Shown here piece by piece: positions 37,624 to 49,518 of a DNA stretch of 64,000 bases. Numbering within the stretch: the first letter of the stretch is position 1; every line of letters starts with the position of its first letter. This stretch comes from Ceratobasidium sp. AG-K. Taxonomy: Eukaryota; Basidiomycota; Agaricomycetes; Cantharellales; Ceratobasidiaceae. The stretch is from the NCBI GenBank assembly GCA_037039685.1, contig JAWNGF010000004.1:2790001-2854000 (forward strand), in the 5' to 3' direction. Below the pieces are notes generated by a model. That model searched no databases, was not told the origin of the DNA, and was given only the letters and a program-made list of their open reading frames with translations. Made by a program: the position numbers and the translations under genes.

Positions 37624-39998
37624 TCATCTCCTGTCGCCACATTCCTGAAGCTCGACAAAAATCTCGTCTCGTTTCAGTACAAATCGAAATACGTCCTCCT
37701 TTTCGTGACCTTGCTCGTTCAAGTGCCGTACTCGTAAACCATCTACGGGAGTGACTTTAGGTAACGATCCTCGTAAGAACAGCTAGACATACTTGTCCGG
37801 TGGGTTTTCTTTACGCTCTGAACTCGCCCGATATGAATCCATAAGTGAGGGGTATTCATCAGCATTGGGGTGAAACTAAGTGCGCTCGAGTCGAGACATA
37901 AGACGCCGGGCACTGCTTTATGACTGGCGGGTGTACCTGAGGTGTGATATAAATACTGAAATTCAATAGGGGCAAAGTGCCATAGCAGACGTACATCGAG
38001 GAGCGTCGATACCTCGCGGCGACACAACCGAGTTGTCCTATTTGAGTTTACATGAATATTAGCGTTGGTCCAAATTTGAACGAACTATAGGATATATTGC
38101 TACCCACCGTATTGGATCCTAATTCATCCGTCGGCCTCCCCTCCTCTCGATTCTTCATCGCGACGGGTGTGCCCATATCCGGGCCGGAGTTAGCCACAGT
38201 GGTGACTCGCACATCTGCATCTGCATTAACAGCCCCGATCCGATCCACCCCGCGGTCTATACCCCTTGCACCTTGATCTAGGTTTGCGACATGGCGCTCG
38301 ATTTTCTGGTCCGCTGCTTTCGAATCCGTGCCCTTCCAAGCAACTGAGCCTACACTCCCGTTGGTGGTGTAGCGCCTAGCTCGGTGATTCTCCTGTCCTC
38401 TCCGGTAAGAAGCGGGAACTCGCTCGCCGTTAGCGACTCTGAGACTCATTAAACCCATGGCATACTCAGCATCCGTCGGCACATCAAAGAATGGGGGCGG
38501 GATCCTAGGCGTCGTAAATGGTCAACAGAACTAATATTGTGACTTGTAAGGGAGGCACGTACCGCCTACGGTCTTCAGAAGGCACAGCAAGCAACACGGG
38601 GACTATAAACCAATAGACCACACCAATGAAAGCGTATGTAATTTTGGCCAGTAGTTGTGTGGGAGTGAGGACGCGAGTAAGAGAGTAATTATAAGAGCCA
38701 GCGCATACATCCAGGACGATTTTCCATGGCGCCAGAAATAGAGGCTAAAATAGACATATAAGTATATTTGAGCGAAAAACACATGGGCAGTACGCACTTT
38801 CGCATGCGTTCGTGAAAGTCCGCAATACTTTCTAAAGCTTTGAGCATGCCTCGTCTCCAATCCTCATCCTCGTCATGATGCTGGTTTGCATGAGTTTCCC
38901 CATCCGGCTTCGGAGATGATCCTGATTGGCTGGGTGTAGGCCCCGCAACGTATTTCGACTTTTCTCTAGCCTTTTTAATTTTGCCTTTTGTAACCGTTTG
39001 GGCTAGCCGTAACATATCCCGAGTACCCATGTCGGCTCCATTTTGGCTCATGCGTGGCCATGGCCCCGTACCGAGGAAGCTGGCGCCCGCTCCATAGTCT
39101 TTAAGCGAAGCGCTCAGATATTTTGCTGAGCGGGTGATTGTGCGCCGCTCTTTCAGTTCTTCCAAGTTTGGATATGCAAATACCCGGCGACGAAGCAGTG
39201 AGAACAATATCTTGCCCAGTAGCGCAGGAAGCAGGATATCAAAGTACCAAAGTACCCACCACGCCGAACACACACAAGCACTGCGATTCCAGTTGGTCCA
39301 AGCAGCGAGAGCAATGAGATCAGTAAGAAGCGAGACATACATCGGGTATGCGACCACATAGAGCCTTTGCCCAGCTAAGCGGGCCGAGGAAACTCTGAAA
39401 TTGGATGATGGAGCAATGGAGGTGGGAGGAAGTTTCGGGATAATCCAGGCCGCAACATGGGTGGAGAGTGATTTAGGTTGGGAACGGGGTAGTAGGAAAG
39501 GTCGTTTCTTCGGTGAACCAACTAATGGGCTAGTTTCAGTGGCTTGGGCGCTTAGCGCGAGCAGAACGTTCGTTGAGGGGTTGGAACCATGGAAATACGT
39601 CCAAGGCTCGCCAGTATCTGTTTCCGTATCTGAGTCTCCAACAGAATTACTGCCCGTATCGAATGGGTGTTTAATAAGATCGTTGGTATGTGAGATGGCA
39701 GCCTGTTGTTTGGATTGATTTGAGTAGGTGGATGGTGGCAACGTAACTTCCGTCACATGCTATTGGAATTCAGTTCACTGGGTCCTGGAATTGGCCAACG
39801 AATAAACCGTACCTTGGAAAACACAGAGAGGAAGCGCTCGATCTCTTCATCGTCATATAATCTTCTCAGTTGGTGGCATGTCAAATTCTGTTCCTCGTTG
39901 TCTGATTCCACTCCTTCGACACAGCAGGCGCCCTGGGCCTGGGCAGGTTGGTTTGGAGTGTCAAGCGAGTGGTCGTGGTCCGCAGATACAGATGACAT
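37624..39998 (-). CDS. GRAM-type multi-pass membrane protein
   Basis: Starts MSSVSADHDHSLDTPNQPAQ and splices (about 39830 to 39776) into a long central exon. Hydrophobic segments are LYVVAYPMYVSLLTDLIALA and WWVLWYFDILLPALLG in the middle, and TYAFIGVVYWFIVPVLLAVP near 38600. A conserved-looking block RIPPPFFDVPTDAEYAMGLM and a long disordered stretch follow. The C-terminus, assembled from small exons, resembles a GRAM domain (GVLCLDSSALSFTPMLM, WIHIGRVQSVKK, DVFRFVLKRDEIFVELQECG) and ends at TGA 37624-37626. GRAM domains bind membranes or phosphoinositides, so an organelle-contact role is possible but unproven. Near 38650-38690 the hydrophobic segment changes frame without a credible intron, so another single-base indel is likely. 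I know similar basidiomycete proteins only as uncharacterised. Confidence 0.65.
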
Positions 39999-41043
39999 TT
40001 CCTCCGGCGTTGGTGAAATAATGTATGCCTTGAGGCCTATGGGTTATCTCCCGGGACTGAACAGGCGTTGTTCTGTAGATCGAGGTCTCGGAGCCGGCTA
40101 TTAGTATATTACAAAGTTAACATGCGTACTTGAAGGATTGAAATCAAGAAAATAACATACAATCCTGCGGCCCTTATTCCCTAACAAAACCTCTTGCCAC
40201 AAACCACTCGTGTGTGGGTGGCTGTTGCTGTTTCAAGCTTTGTGAATCGGTCTCGTCTGCCCTTTTGTCTGCCCAGCGTGCGCGTCCTGGCTCGTACTTT
40301 TGAGGCGGGTAAATGTCTTGTTGGCAGGATGTGTGTCTATCCAGCTCTATGAACTTATAGGTTCTAGAATGTCTTCATGTATGCGTATGCAACACTGGGA
40401 GCGTCATGCATCCAACTATGTCGCCCGTGATGTCATCCAGTAATAGGGACTCTTTCGGGGTGGCAGTGCCAAGTATGCGGATGTTGGCTTATTATTCTTG
40501 CTTAAAAAATCACCGCAAATCACTTCCCACTGCATTATTTTCCGCCCAACGCAAACACGAGAAGCGAAGTATCGAGAGATCATGCGCCCAGTATCAATAG
40601 CGAATGTAACCTTCTACAACCGACACCCAGCACAAAAATACTATTCAAATAAACAAATGCTGCCAAATTATAGTTGCCCGTATCTTAGATAAGGAAGGAT
40701 TTGTTTTCATCGGGCCTGCTGGATGTTTTTGTCGTGCTGACTATGGCCATTGCTGATCACCTGCTATTGGGACCGTAGGCGGGCCAGGTTCCCACACAGC
40801 CTTTTGCTTAGCATTTACACGCGTGTCAGTCGCCCTGTAGGCTCAACCAGCGCGACCTAAATTTACCTTCGTGTAGATTTAACAACCATTGGCAGTTGCT
40901 CGGATTGCTCCGCAAGATGATTCAAGCGCCAAGCGCTTGGTAGCAATTGTGGTCCCAATGTATCTCCTTACCGTAACTTCATCTTGACCCCATTAACGTT
41001 GGCATTTGATTTCCCGTCGAGTTTGGTTTCAATACAGTAAACC
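39999..41043. other. Intergenic region, no supported gene
   Basis: About 1 kb upstream of both the GRAM-type gene and an F-box-like gene. Short open frames at 40406-40692 (+) lack recognisable content. Nothing else was identified. Confidence 0.4.
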
Positions 41044-42689
41044 ATGACCGAGGCTGTTTTGGAACTCAACGCTGCGAGCGACACGCTCCGGAACTCCCTA
41101 GAAAGATACTTCACAGCCTGCACATCAATCCAAGCCCACTACAGGGAAAATGCGGAATCCCCAGGTCTCCCGCATTAATTCTAAACCGTATCACAGCTGA
41201 GATCCCAGTGACATTCTCACACTCAAACAAGCTCAAACTTGTGGAGTCGATCTTAGCGCAGACCAGGAACAATTCTCCCACAGCTACCCCCATTCACGTC
41301 CTTCCCCCTGAGCTCCTCGGTCGCATATTTCGCGTCGTTACTACCACTCGACCTTGCAACATTGGCTCCAAGGATAACAGCGGTCGAGAAACCTCATTAC
41401 CACGGTACCCCGACGTCTTGTCTCATGTATGCTCGCGCTGGCGACAAATTACTATGGGACTGCCCGAGCTCTGGATCCACATCGATGTTTGCGAGTTTCA
41501 TTCACTAACTGCTGGCTTTGTTTCTCGCGCCAACGCCTGTGCAAACAGGGCGAGCACGCTGCCCTTGGACATCCACATACGAATCCCCGCCTCCCATGAT
41601 CGATTTAGGGACTGCCTTGTACTCGATTTCATTGCCTTTGCGGCAAAAAGAATCAGAACACTGGAGCTATCCGTGCCGCGACTAACATACCAGTTTGACG
41701 ATGTAATCCTAGACACTTTTCTGTCGGCTTGTGAGACTGGGGTTTTCGCTAAACTCGTTATCACCGAGGATGGAACCTATTCTCCTCACTTCGTCGGTGG
41801 TAGTGGAGATCCAGACGAGGATTTGGAAACAAATAATAGTTATTTGTCTATAGAGCACGAGCAACTCGAAAAAGTTTTGCTCCCCGTGCGCACGCTACAA
41901 CTTGACGGTGTGTATCCCTTCTGGGGGAGCCTGGCCTACCACGGTCTCGTTGAACTGCGTCTAACTTGCATGGCCACGCCATGCGTTCAGATTACGAGAT
42001 CAAAGATTCATTCTATCCTCTCACACAGTCCCGGCTTACGCATCTTTCAATTCGGGTTGGATCTCATCGATGATAGCCCGAACGAAACCCGAGCGATGCC
42101 GGTACGCCTCGAGGACTTACGCAATCTGAGCTTGGACTGCCTTAGCCACATGCAACTTAAGATGCTGCTTAGCTTGGTCGACCCTGGGCCAACATGCTTG
42201 CAGCTAACTATCAATTGTCACGACGGGCTCTTCCTTTCAGATCACGATGACGAGATTGTTGAATTCCTCAAACGCTCCAATACTACAAGGTTCCTTCTAC
42301 AAGGCTCGAATAGTTATCCTCCAATAGACAAGCTGCTGACCCTAGTCCCTCGGCTTCAAGTCCTAGTATTAAGCAGAATTAGACGAGACCAGGCCGATAA
42401 CTTGATGCAGTTTTCCCACCATACCGAGGATTTTCTCCCTACATCCTTCCGTCTAGACTCACTCTACATAATCAACTGTCGAATATCCCTTGAAAGCATC
42501 TGTTATACGTTGAAAAATTATCCAGTCCGGCAGTTGTTTCTGTGGGGAAGCTCATTACCGGTCAATGGACGGAGCGGCGCTCTGTCCGGCGAGGTTTTAG
42601 CAAAGCTTTCCGCCCTTTGTCCAGATGTTAAATCGTACTTTATGCATAATACGCCCAGCCCAGTGAGGGACTGGGATCCGATTGATTAG
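41044..42689 (+). CDS. F-box-like/LRR protein (one-base frameshift)
   Basis: Seventh family member or fragment in the window. It begins MTEAVLELNAASDTLRNSLE with RYFTACTSIQAHYRENAESP, then the frame shifts at the C run 41169-41171. The other frame continues LILNRITAEIPVTFSHSNKL and the F-box-like IHVLPPELLGRIFRVVTT with LSHVCSRWRQITMGLPELWI. LRR-like parts include VRTLQLDGVYPFWGSLAYHG, SPGLRIFQFGLDLI and LLTLVPRLQVLVLSR. One added base gives 548 residues, the same as its neighbour at 35618. A presumed SCF receptor; the break is probably an assembly indel. Confidence 0.8.
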
Positions 42690-43069
42690 CTTTTTAATAG
42701 TATTCTTGATCGCCATATGGTACATACATCCTTTGACTTCATGTACTTAGTTGTGAAGGATGATCCACGTACAAAGAAGCCCCTCTTGCGCCAACCAAGA
42801 TAACCTCCCCCTCCCTCCGTTAGCATGAAAATGAGCCTCCCAAAATGCAAGACGCATATAGCAGCTTTCAAACATCCAAGCCGAGTTTGCAAGACGCGAT
42901 TCCAGACGAGCACGTGGACCATCTCGCAACTATTACCAATCATCCACCCCTGCCTCACGATCGACACTTGCGGCATCTAACGTGACTCGATTCATAGTTT
43001 CCCACCGCAGACACTCTCTGCAACGGTCACACTAAAATCCAAACTCGAACTCTCAGTTGAACCACCTCA
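42690..43069. other. Intergenic region upstream of the PNPOx-fold gene
   Basis: 380 bases without a supported gene; the minus-strand open frame at 42686-42976 has no recognisable domain. Presumably the promoter of the following gene. Confidence 0.4.
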
Positions 43070-44295
43070 ATGGGCAAATACTACGATTCGATTCCTGACT
43101 CGTTCGTCCCGTAAGTCCTCCCCTGGAATTCGTATTCCATGAGAACTTATTTGTAATACCGACTGTCGCAACTCTTGAAGATGGATCAATGAGCAGCATT
43201 GCTTCTGGGTCGCGACCGCGCCCCTCTCAGAAGACGGACATGTCAATGTTTCCCCAAAAGGCATGAAAGGGACGTTCAAACTATTGGGCAGCAACTCGTG
43301 TTTCTACCAAGATTTGTCCGGGTCGGGTAAGTTGTCTATTCATAACCCACGCATATGAGATTGACACTTTCCATGGACTCCAGGGGTGGAAACCATCGCC
43401 CACTTGCGCGAGAATGGTCGAATCACAGTCATGTAAGTGTTACCTCAGCCAACCAGTGGGGCCGGGCCGACCGCGCCGCTTGTGAAGGTTTACCGCTTTC
43501 CAGGGGTCACCCCGCATCGTACGCCTGTGGGGAATAGGTAGACGCATCTGTATTATGAGCCGACGTCTCGATTTTGATTGCTCGCTATCTAGGCATTGTA
43601 CATGAAGTTGGAACACCTCGCTACGAAGAGCTCATTCCCCCATCCGAGCGCCTTGGAGGTTCGCGTGCGGCCATCGAAGTAAAGATTCACAAAGTTGGAA
43701 GCGTAAGTTCACACACCTGCTGCCCTTCCACTTAATGAGTGGCATGTATTGGCAGTCGTGCGGGTACTCGGTTCCGTACTACCAATGGACCGGAGACCGA
43801 ACCTTGCTCGTTGACGTGATGACCAAGCGCGAGCAGCAGGACGCCGAGGCTTGTCCTGCGGAACTCAAAAATAGCAAGTCCGGCTAAGAGACACATTCGC
43901 CACCGAAATTAATACTTACCATAGATGCGGATCCTATCGCCCATCTCCTTCCTTCGACATCCAATCCCCTTCCGTCGACGTCGGTTCCCGAGAAGAGTAT
44001 ACGCAAGTATTGGGCGGTCAAAAATGTGCGCTCGATTGATGGCATTCCCGGTCTGCATATCGGCCGTACCTTTGCGGGCCTTCCCATGACGCGCGATGAT
44101 ACCAAGGACAATACACGCTTTCACGAACCTGCCACGGGGGTGGTGGGGAGCAACAAAGTGGGGGTGGTGGAGTCCTGGAGCCAGACGCGGGGAGGCTGGG
44201 CCCCAATCGTGGGGGCATTTGCGTTGGGGATCGCAGTTGCACGATTCGCGGGGTTGTTGGAACACGCATACAAGACACGAAGTCTTGGATTGTAG
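43070..44295 (+). CDS. Pyridoxamine 5'-phosphate oxidase-fold protein
   Basis: FMN-binding split-barrel (PNPOx-like) protein of unknown substrate. Exon 1 gives MGKYYDSIPDSFVP; later exons give CFWVATAPLSEDGHVNVSPK, KGTFKLLGSNSCFYQDLSGS, GVETIAHLRENGRITVM, FTAFQGSPRIVRLWGIG and HEVGTPRYEELIPP. This order matches a family of fungal and bacterial flavin-binding proteins often annotated as pyridoxamine phosphate oxidase-related; true pyridoxal phosphate synthesis is not implied. The last exon adds about 110 residues with a hydrophobic C-terminal segment (PIVGAFALGIAVARFAGLL), suggesting a tail anchor. Stop TAG 44293-44295. Five or six short introns. Confidence 0.82.
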
Positions 44296-44946
44296 TTCTG
44301 ATTGCCAGAAATAAATGGCGGGTTTACCGGATAGCGGGATAAGGCTATCCAGTGGTGATGGTGTTGACACGGTCCCCTGTGTGAGGCACCGTCGTCATGA
44401 AATCGAGGGCGATAGAGGGGTTCGAGCGACCCGAAGCTACCCGAAGGATGCCCAGGTGATGAGAAGACAAAGAAACTATTCCAGAAGTGTCATCTGGATT
44501 TCATAACCGAAGACAACTAAAGGACAGACCAAGGGCGCATGCAATTGAGCAGGATCAAGTCGGGCGTTGTGAGCTGATCGAACTAGGGCGAATGGTCAGG
44601 TCATGTGAGCTCCGGCGGGATCCTATCAGGTGGTACCTTGTCAGCGGCGACGACCAGGCGTTGCGCGCAGTTCCATATCAACTCGATGACCAATATCTTT
44701 CTCCTCGGAGTGCCGGAATTTGAGCCGCAATTGGGAGGAATGAAGAAAGAATGCGTTCCGTTTTGGTAATATCGAAGCACAAGAAGCAAATGGTGGAGGT
44801 CAAGCCATCGCTACCATCCCTGGATATATAAGCCGGCGTAGAGCACCTCTACTCTCTACTCCACCCACTACACCCGTGAGTTTTCCGTTGGGGCCGCGTC
44901 GAGCGCGTTCTAACTGCCGTTCATCTCAGCACTCTTACCAATAAAA
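44296..44946. promoter_or_regulatory. Promoter region of the aldehyde dehydrogenase gene
   Basis: A clear TATA box (TATATAA at 44825-44831) is followed by a CT-rich tract (about 44850-44875), and the ATG at 44947 lies in AAAAATGCC. This arrangement is typical of strongly expressed fungal genes. No coding region is supported in the preceding 500 bases. Confidence 0.6.
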
Positions 44947-46760
44947 ATGCCTTCCGTCTTCGAGTATGATTTCCAGGCCGAGGGCCACTCGATCAAGACC
45001 AAGTTCCCCACCGGCCTCCTCATTGACGGCAAGTGGGTCGACGGCAGCAACCAGAGTACCATCGAGTGAGTCTAAGCTTTAGCCGTTGGATTTTATCAGC
45101 TAACCACTCATTTAGCGTCGTCAACCCAACTACCGGCAAGGTGATCACCAAGATCAGCGAGGGTACTGACAAGGACGTCGACCTCGCCGTCAAGGCCGCT
45201 CAAAAGGCCTATGACACCGTCTGGGGCCTCAATGTATCCGGGGTTAACCGGTAAGCATATCTTGATCAATTCGAGGATTTGTGACTAATTTCCAATTAGT
45301 GGCAAGATTCTGATCAAGATTGCGGAGCTCATCGAACGCGACATCGACGAGATCGCCGCTGTCGAGGCTCTCGACAACGGCAAGGCTTTCACCATTGCCA
45401 AGGGCTTTGACGCGTCCGAGGCCGCTGCCTGCTTCCGTTATTTCGGTGGATGGGCCGACAAGGTTCACGGCAAGGTCGTCGAGATCGACGACTCTCGCCT
45501 AGCATACACGCGTCACGAGCCCATCGGTGTCGTTGGCCAGATTATCCCATGGAACTTCCCGCTCTTGATGTTTGCCTGGAAGCTTGCGCCCGCCCTTGCT
45601 ACCGGCAACACGATCATCATCAAGCCTAGCGAGTTTACTCCTCTATCTGCTCTCCGTGTTGCTGCATTGTTCGAAGAGGCTGGCCTCCCCGCGGGTGTAG
45701 TCAACGTCGTCTCCGGTGAGTTGTCCTCCATTTATGTACCACGAGCGATCAACTAAATTGGTAATTTAGGCTATGGACAAACCGTTGGTGCTGCGATCTC
45801 ATCGCATATGCACATCGAAAAGGTTGCCTTCACCGGCTCGACCCTTGTCGGCCGTACGATCATGAAGGCTGCCGCCGCCAGTAACCTCAAAAACGTTACT
45901 CTTGAGCTCGGTGGAAAGAGCCCCAACATCATTTTCGACGATGCTGATCTCGACGCTGCCGTCCGCTGGGCCGCCTTTGGTATCTTGTAGGTTTCGTGCT
46001 TAGTGACCCAGACCGGTACTTATGTCTCGTCGTAGCTTCAATCACGGCCAGACATGCTGCGCTGGCTCGCGTGTGTTTGTTCAAGCTGGCGTCTACGACA
46101 AGTTCGTCGAGATGTTCACCGCCCACGTTGCCAAGCTCAAGGTCGGCGACCCGTTCAAGTCTGAGACCTTCCAGGGACCTCAGGTCTCCCAGATCCAATT
46201 CGACGTAAGCCTTATTCGTCCCATCTCGTCCCTGGCATTCGACTGATGGGCATCGTAGCGCATCATGGGTTACATCGAGTCTGGCAAGTCGCAGGGTGCG
46301 ACCCTCGCACTCGGTGGTGAGCGCCATGGTAACGAGGGCTACTTCATCCAGCCCACCGTCTTCACCGACGTCAAGCCCGACATGAAAATCATCCAGGAGG
46401 AAATCTTCGGCCCCGTTGTCGCCATCGCCAAGTTCGAGGACGAGGCGGACATTATCCGCCAGGCCAACGACTCGGTCTACGGTCTCGCCGCCGCCGTCTT
46501 TTCGCGCGACGTGTCTCGTGCGTTGGGTGTTGCGCACAAGTTGCACGCCGGCACGGTCTGGGTCAACTGCTACAACAAGCTCAACAACCAGATGCCGTTT
46601 GGTGGCTTCAAGCAGAGCGGTATCGGACGCGAGTTGGGCGAGTATGCGCTTAGCAAGTGAGTATTTATGTTCGTCGAGGTAATCTGGTACTGATGGCTTT
46701 CTTTACAGCTACACCAACATCAAGGCTATGCATGTCAACTTGACCGAGCCTGCGCCATGA
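44947..46760 (+). CDS. Aldehyde dehydrogenase (NAD(P)+)
   Basis: Oxidises aldehydes, such as acetaldehyde, to acids. Seven exons: 44947-45065, 45116-45250, 45300-45715, 45770-45986, 46036-46204, 46259-46656 and 46709-46760; lengths sum to 1,506, giving 501 residues, the normal size. Key sites are visible: the cofactor-binding segment [46 protein letters not shown], the general base Glu in [14 protein letters not shown], the catalytic Cys in [14 protein letters not shown], and EIFGPVV. The end reads [20 protein letters not shown] and then [12 protein letters not shown]. No targeting peptide is obvious, so the enzyme is probably cytosolic. Codons are strongly biased toward C/G endings, in line with high expression. 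Confidence 0.95.
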
Positions 46761-47088
46761 GTTGTACTATTTTGACTGAAATCCGGGTGCTTTGTAGGGT
46801 TGCTTGATGTAAAATAGCCATAACGATTGAATGTTACCACCAGACATGTTGTGTATATGCGCAGGGGAAAGGGGGTGGTGGAGTAATTGTGGACATCACA
46901 AGGCGCTTTTTCGGATTTTCGTGGTATCACTGAGGTGCGACGACAAACTCGCGTTTCTCGATTAAATAAGGTTAGTCTGGACCCCAGTCACTCCGAGGCA
47001 TCCCGGATAAGTTGCCTTAGACCCCCGTATAAGCACGCTTTATCTGTACCCCACCCGCAGAACAGAACCATCACTCAGTCTTTCGAAT
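46761..47088. other. Intergenic region
   Basis: 328 bases between the aldehyde dehydrogenase and the NACHT-WD40 relic; no feature recognised. Confidence 0.4.
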
Positions 47089-49072
47089 ATGCCACCCAAG
47101 CGTGTTAGTCAGACTATTGACAATCTAGCCTCGAAAGTCAGCAAGGTCACACGAACTTCATCCTCAGCAGGGGGTCACGGCCCAGTGCATCGACTCCTAG
47201 CGTAGGTCATGTACAGCAAACTTCGCCAGGCTCAGGAGCGCAGCAGCATCTGCAAGCCAATTCAGGACAAGCTGCTGTCAGCCAATCGCCACCTGGGCCT
47301 GCAAGCACGGCATTCACGGGTTTGGAAGCTGCTCTCAACAAAATGCACCTTAGCTCAAAGTTGATTCCTCCCCTTCATGCGGCGATTGATACTATAAAAT
47401 CTTGTGTGGAAATATTCAAGGTTGGTTTTAATGACTACTCTTGGGATGAGTGTGAGTTGAGAATTTTTGTTTTCAGTGTAGTCCACTGCAGTTCATGAGC
47501 AAGAACACGCTGCTCTAACCCAACAACTGGATACTATAGCAAGCATTCTGGAGACACACATGGGAAACCCTGAATCCTTCCGAATGATGGGCATGATCAC
47601 CAGCCTATCGAAGTAAGTGTTTTAGTGGGAAGTGATTTATCCTATACTAATATCATCATCAGAACGATCGAGCGGGAAATGATAGAAATCAGCGGGCGGC
47701 AACAAAGGGGTATTATGCGCCTTGCTCGCATTAACGAGGACGACGAACGCCTGGCTAGTGACTACCGTCGAATCAAGGGACTTTTTTATCGTTTACAGGT
47801 GAGTTGAGGTGCGAGTATGGCATACGTCCAGCAATAACAGTGGGTAAGGTTGAGATTGGAATGAATGGATGGATGATTGCAAATGAACACCTATCGGTTA
47901 GCAATTAACATTTAGTTATAAACGTAGGCATGGTTCACACCCGGGCACACTTAATAGAACATGCGACTCGAAGGTTTGGACCCCGCGAAGCTTGCAAGTT
48001 ACGATTCAAAGCTGGGCACAGAGATCAATCGCCGCACTTGCACTAGAGATACTAGCACTTCCATCCTGTCTGGGTTAATTACGTGGTCCGAGGATCCCAA
48101 CTCTAAGCAGGTCTATTGGATGAATGGCATGGCGGGGACAGGCAAGACGACCATTGCATGCACCTTAGCTGAATTACTGAAGTCCCGTGGTCTACTTGGC
48201 GCGAGCTTCTTCTGCACCGTACTTCTCCCGAGTGCCGAGACGCAACTCGTATCCTACCTACGATTGCCTATCAGCTAGCCAGGATCTCTACACCATTTCG
48301 GGCCGCATTGTGCCAAGCATTAGATGAAGATCCTGACATCGGGTCGCGGAATATCATTGTTCAGTTTGAGAGATTACTGAAAGGCCCACTTGAAAAGATC
48401 AAGGACAGCCTCGGAAGTAGTGTGGTCGTGGATTATTGATGCGGTGGATGAATGCGATAACGTGGATGCGGTGAAATTGGTCCTCAATGCACAAAAGAAC
48501 ACACTGGGGAAACAAGCTCTCTCGATTTTTCACTAGATGGCGGCCGCATCGTGTCTGGCTCTGTGGATCGTACTGTTTGCGTCTGGAGCTTGAGCGATGG
48601 GTCACTTGTTTTCCGCCCATTTACAGGCCATACTGACACGGTTACATCCGTGAAGTTTTCGCCGAATGGCGCGCTCGTCGTTTCTGGCTGCTTTCATGGC
48701 GCTATATGCGTTTGGAATTCCGTAGATGGGACACTTGTTGCTGGACCGCTCGAGTTGGATACCGAGCCAGTGGCCTCCATCTCGTTTTCGCCAGATAGCA
48801 CACGAATTCTTTTTTGTTTTTGGCATCCATACTACGAACTTGGCAGAATTCGCATGTGGGAACTAGTGTCTAGCAACGACATCCATGACTCCCTCCGGGG
48901 GCGTTGGAACCCTTGCGAGGACGGGCGGTTTGTCAACGATCGCTCGGAGCTTTTATTTGCTGTGCCCACCGACATGTTGTCATATTTCCCCACTGCCCGC
49001 AACTCCTTCACCATAAGCCGCCATGGAAGTTTGATGGCCGATTATAGCAGCGTATTAGTTGGCGAACGTTAG
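47089..49072 (+). pseudogene. NACHT-WD40 (STAND/NLR-like) relic
   Basis: Remnant of a fungal NLR-like receptor. It starts MPPKRVSQTIDNLASKVSKV, passes through a Ser/Pro-rich stretch and a helical domain (GLEAALNKMHLSSKLIPPLH, IEREMIEISGRQQRGIMRLA), and reaches the P-loop in VYWMNGMAGTGKTTIACTLA. The Walker B-like region AVDECDNVDAVKLVL follows. After about 48510 the rest of the NACHT domain and most WD40 repeats are missing. About three WD repeats remain (RIVSGSVDRTVCVWSLSDGS, LVVSGCFHGAICVWNSVDGT) and it ends SSVLVGER at 49070-49072. Frame breaks occur at the G run 47170-47174, at CC 48217-48218 and at about 48434 (one extra base). Even with these repaired the internal deletion would leave a non-standard protein. 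Relatives control incompatibility and immunity in other fungi; no such role can be claimed here. Confidence 0.75.
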
Positions 49073-49518
49073 CATGAATGCTATATCGGATCGTAGAAAA
49101 TTTCTCAAGGGACGGACGAGACATCTCAAAGGCAGTGAGTGCAATTGTATTTGCAGCTTGGTTTTCCATGGACTAATAAATCCGTCATGAACAGAGGTCT
49201 AAGCTTGCTGGAGGCAGTCGGGTTTAGACGCCTACACTTCTTCTACTGTCTGTTCTTTGTATATCTGTTGCGCCAATCCGGTACTTACCGTGTTTAGTAT
49301 CATCTGAATGACTGTGCGCTATTTTCAATCCTGTTCATAATTTGTTCGTGAAAGTCTCAACGTCCAACTGTTCCTGTTTGCATTAAAGTCTGAGAATTGA
49401 GACTTTGGTCACTACGGCTGAAGGCTAGGCCTTGATTTATTCCCCGTCAAACTCGGGCAGGACGATACATCGATGCCATTGTGATACAGTTGTAACGTAC
49501 AAGATATCCAACAATGGT
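49073..49518. other. Intergenic region
   Basis: About 450 bases without recognisable features, forming the 3' region of two converging transcription units. Confidence 0.4.
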
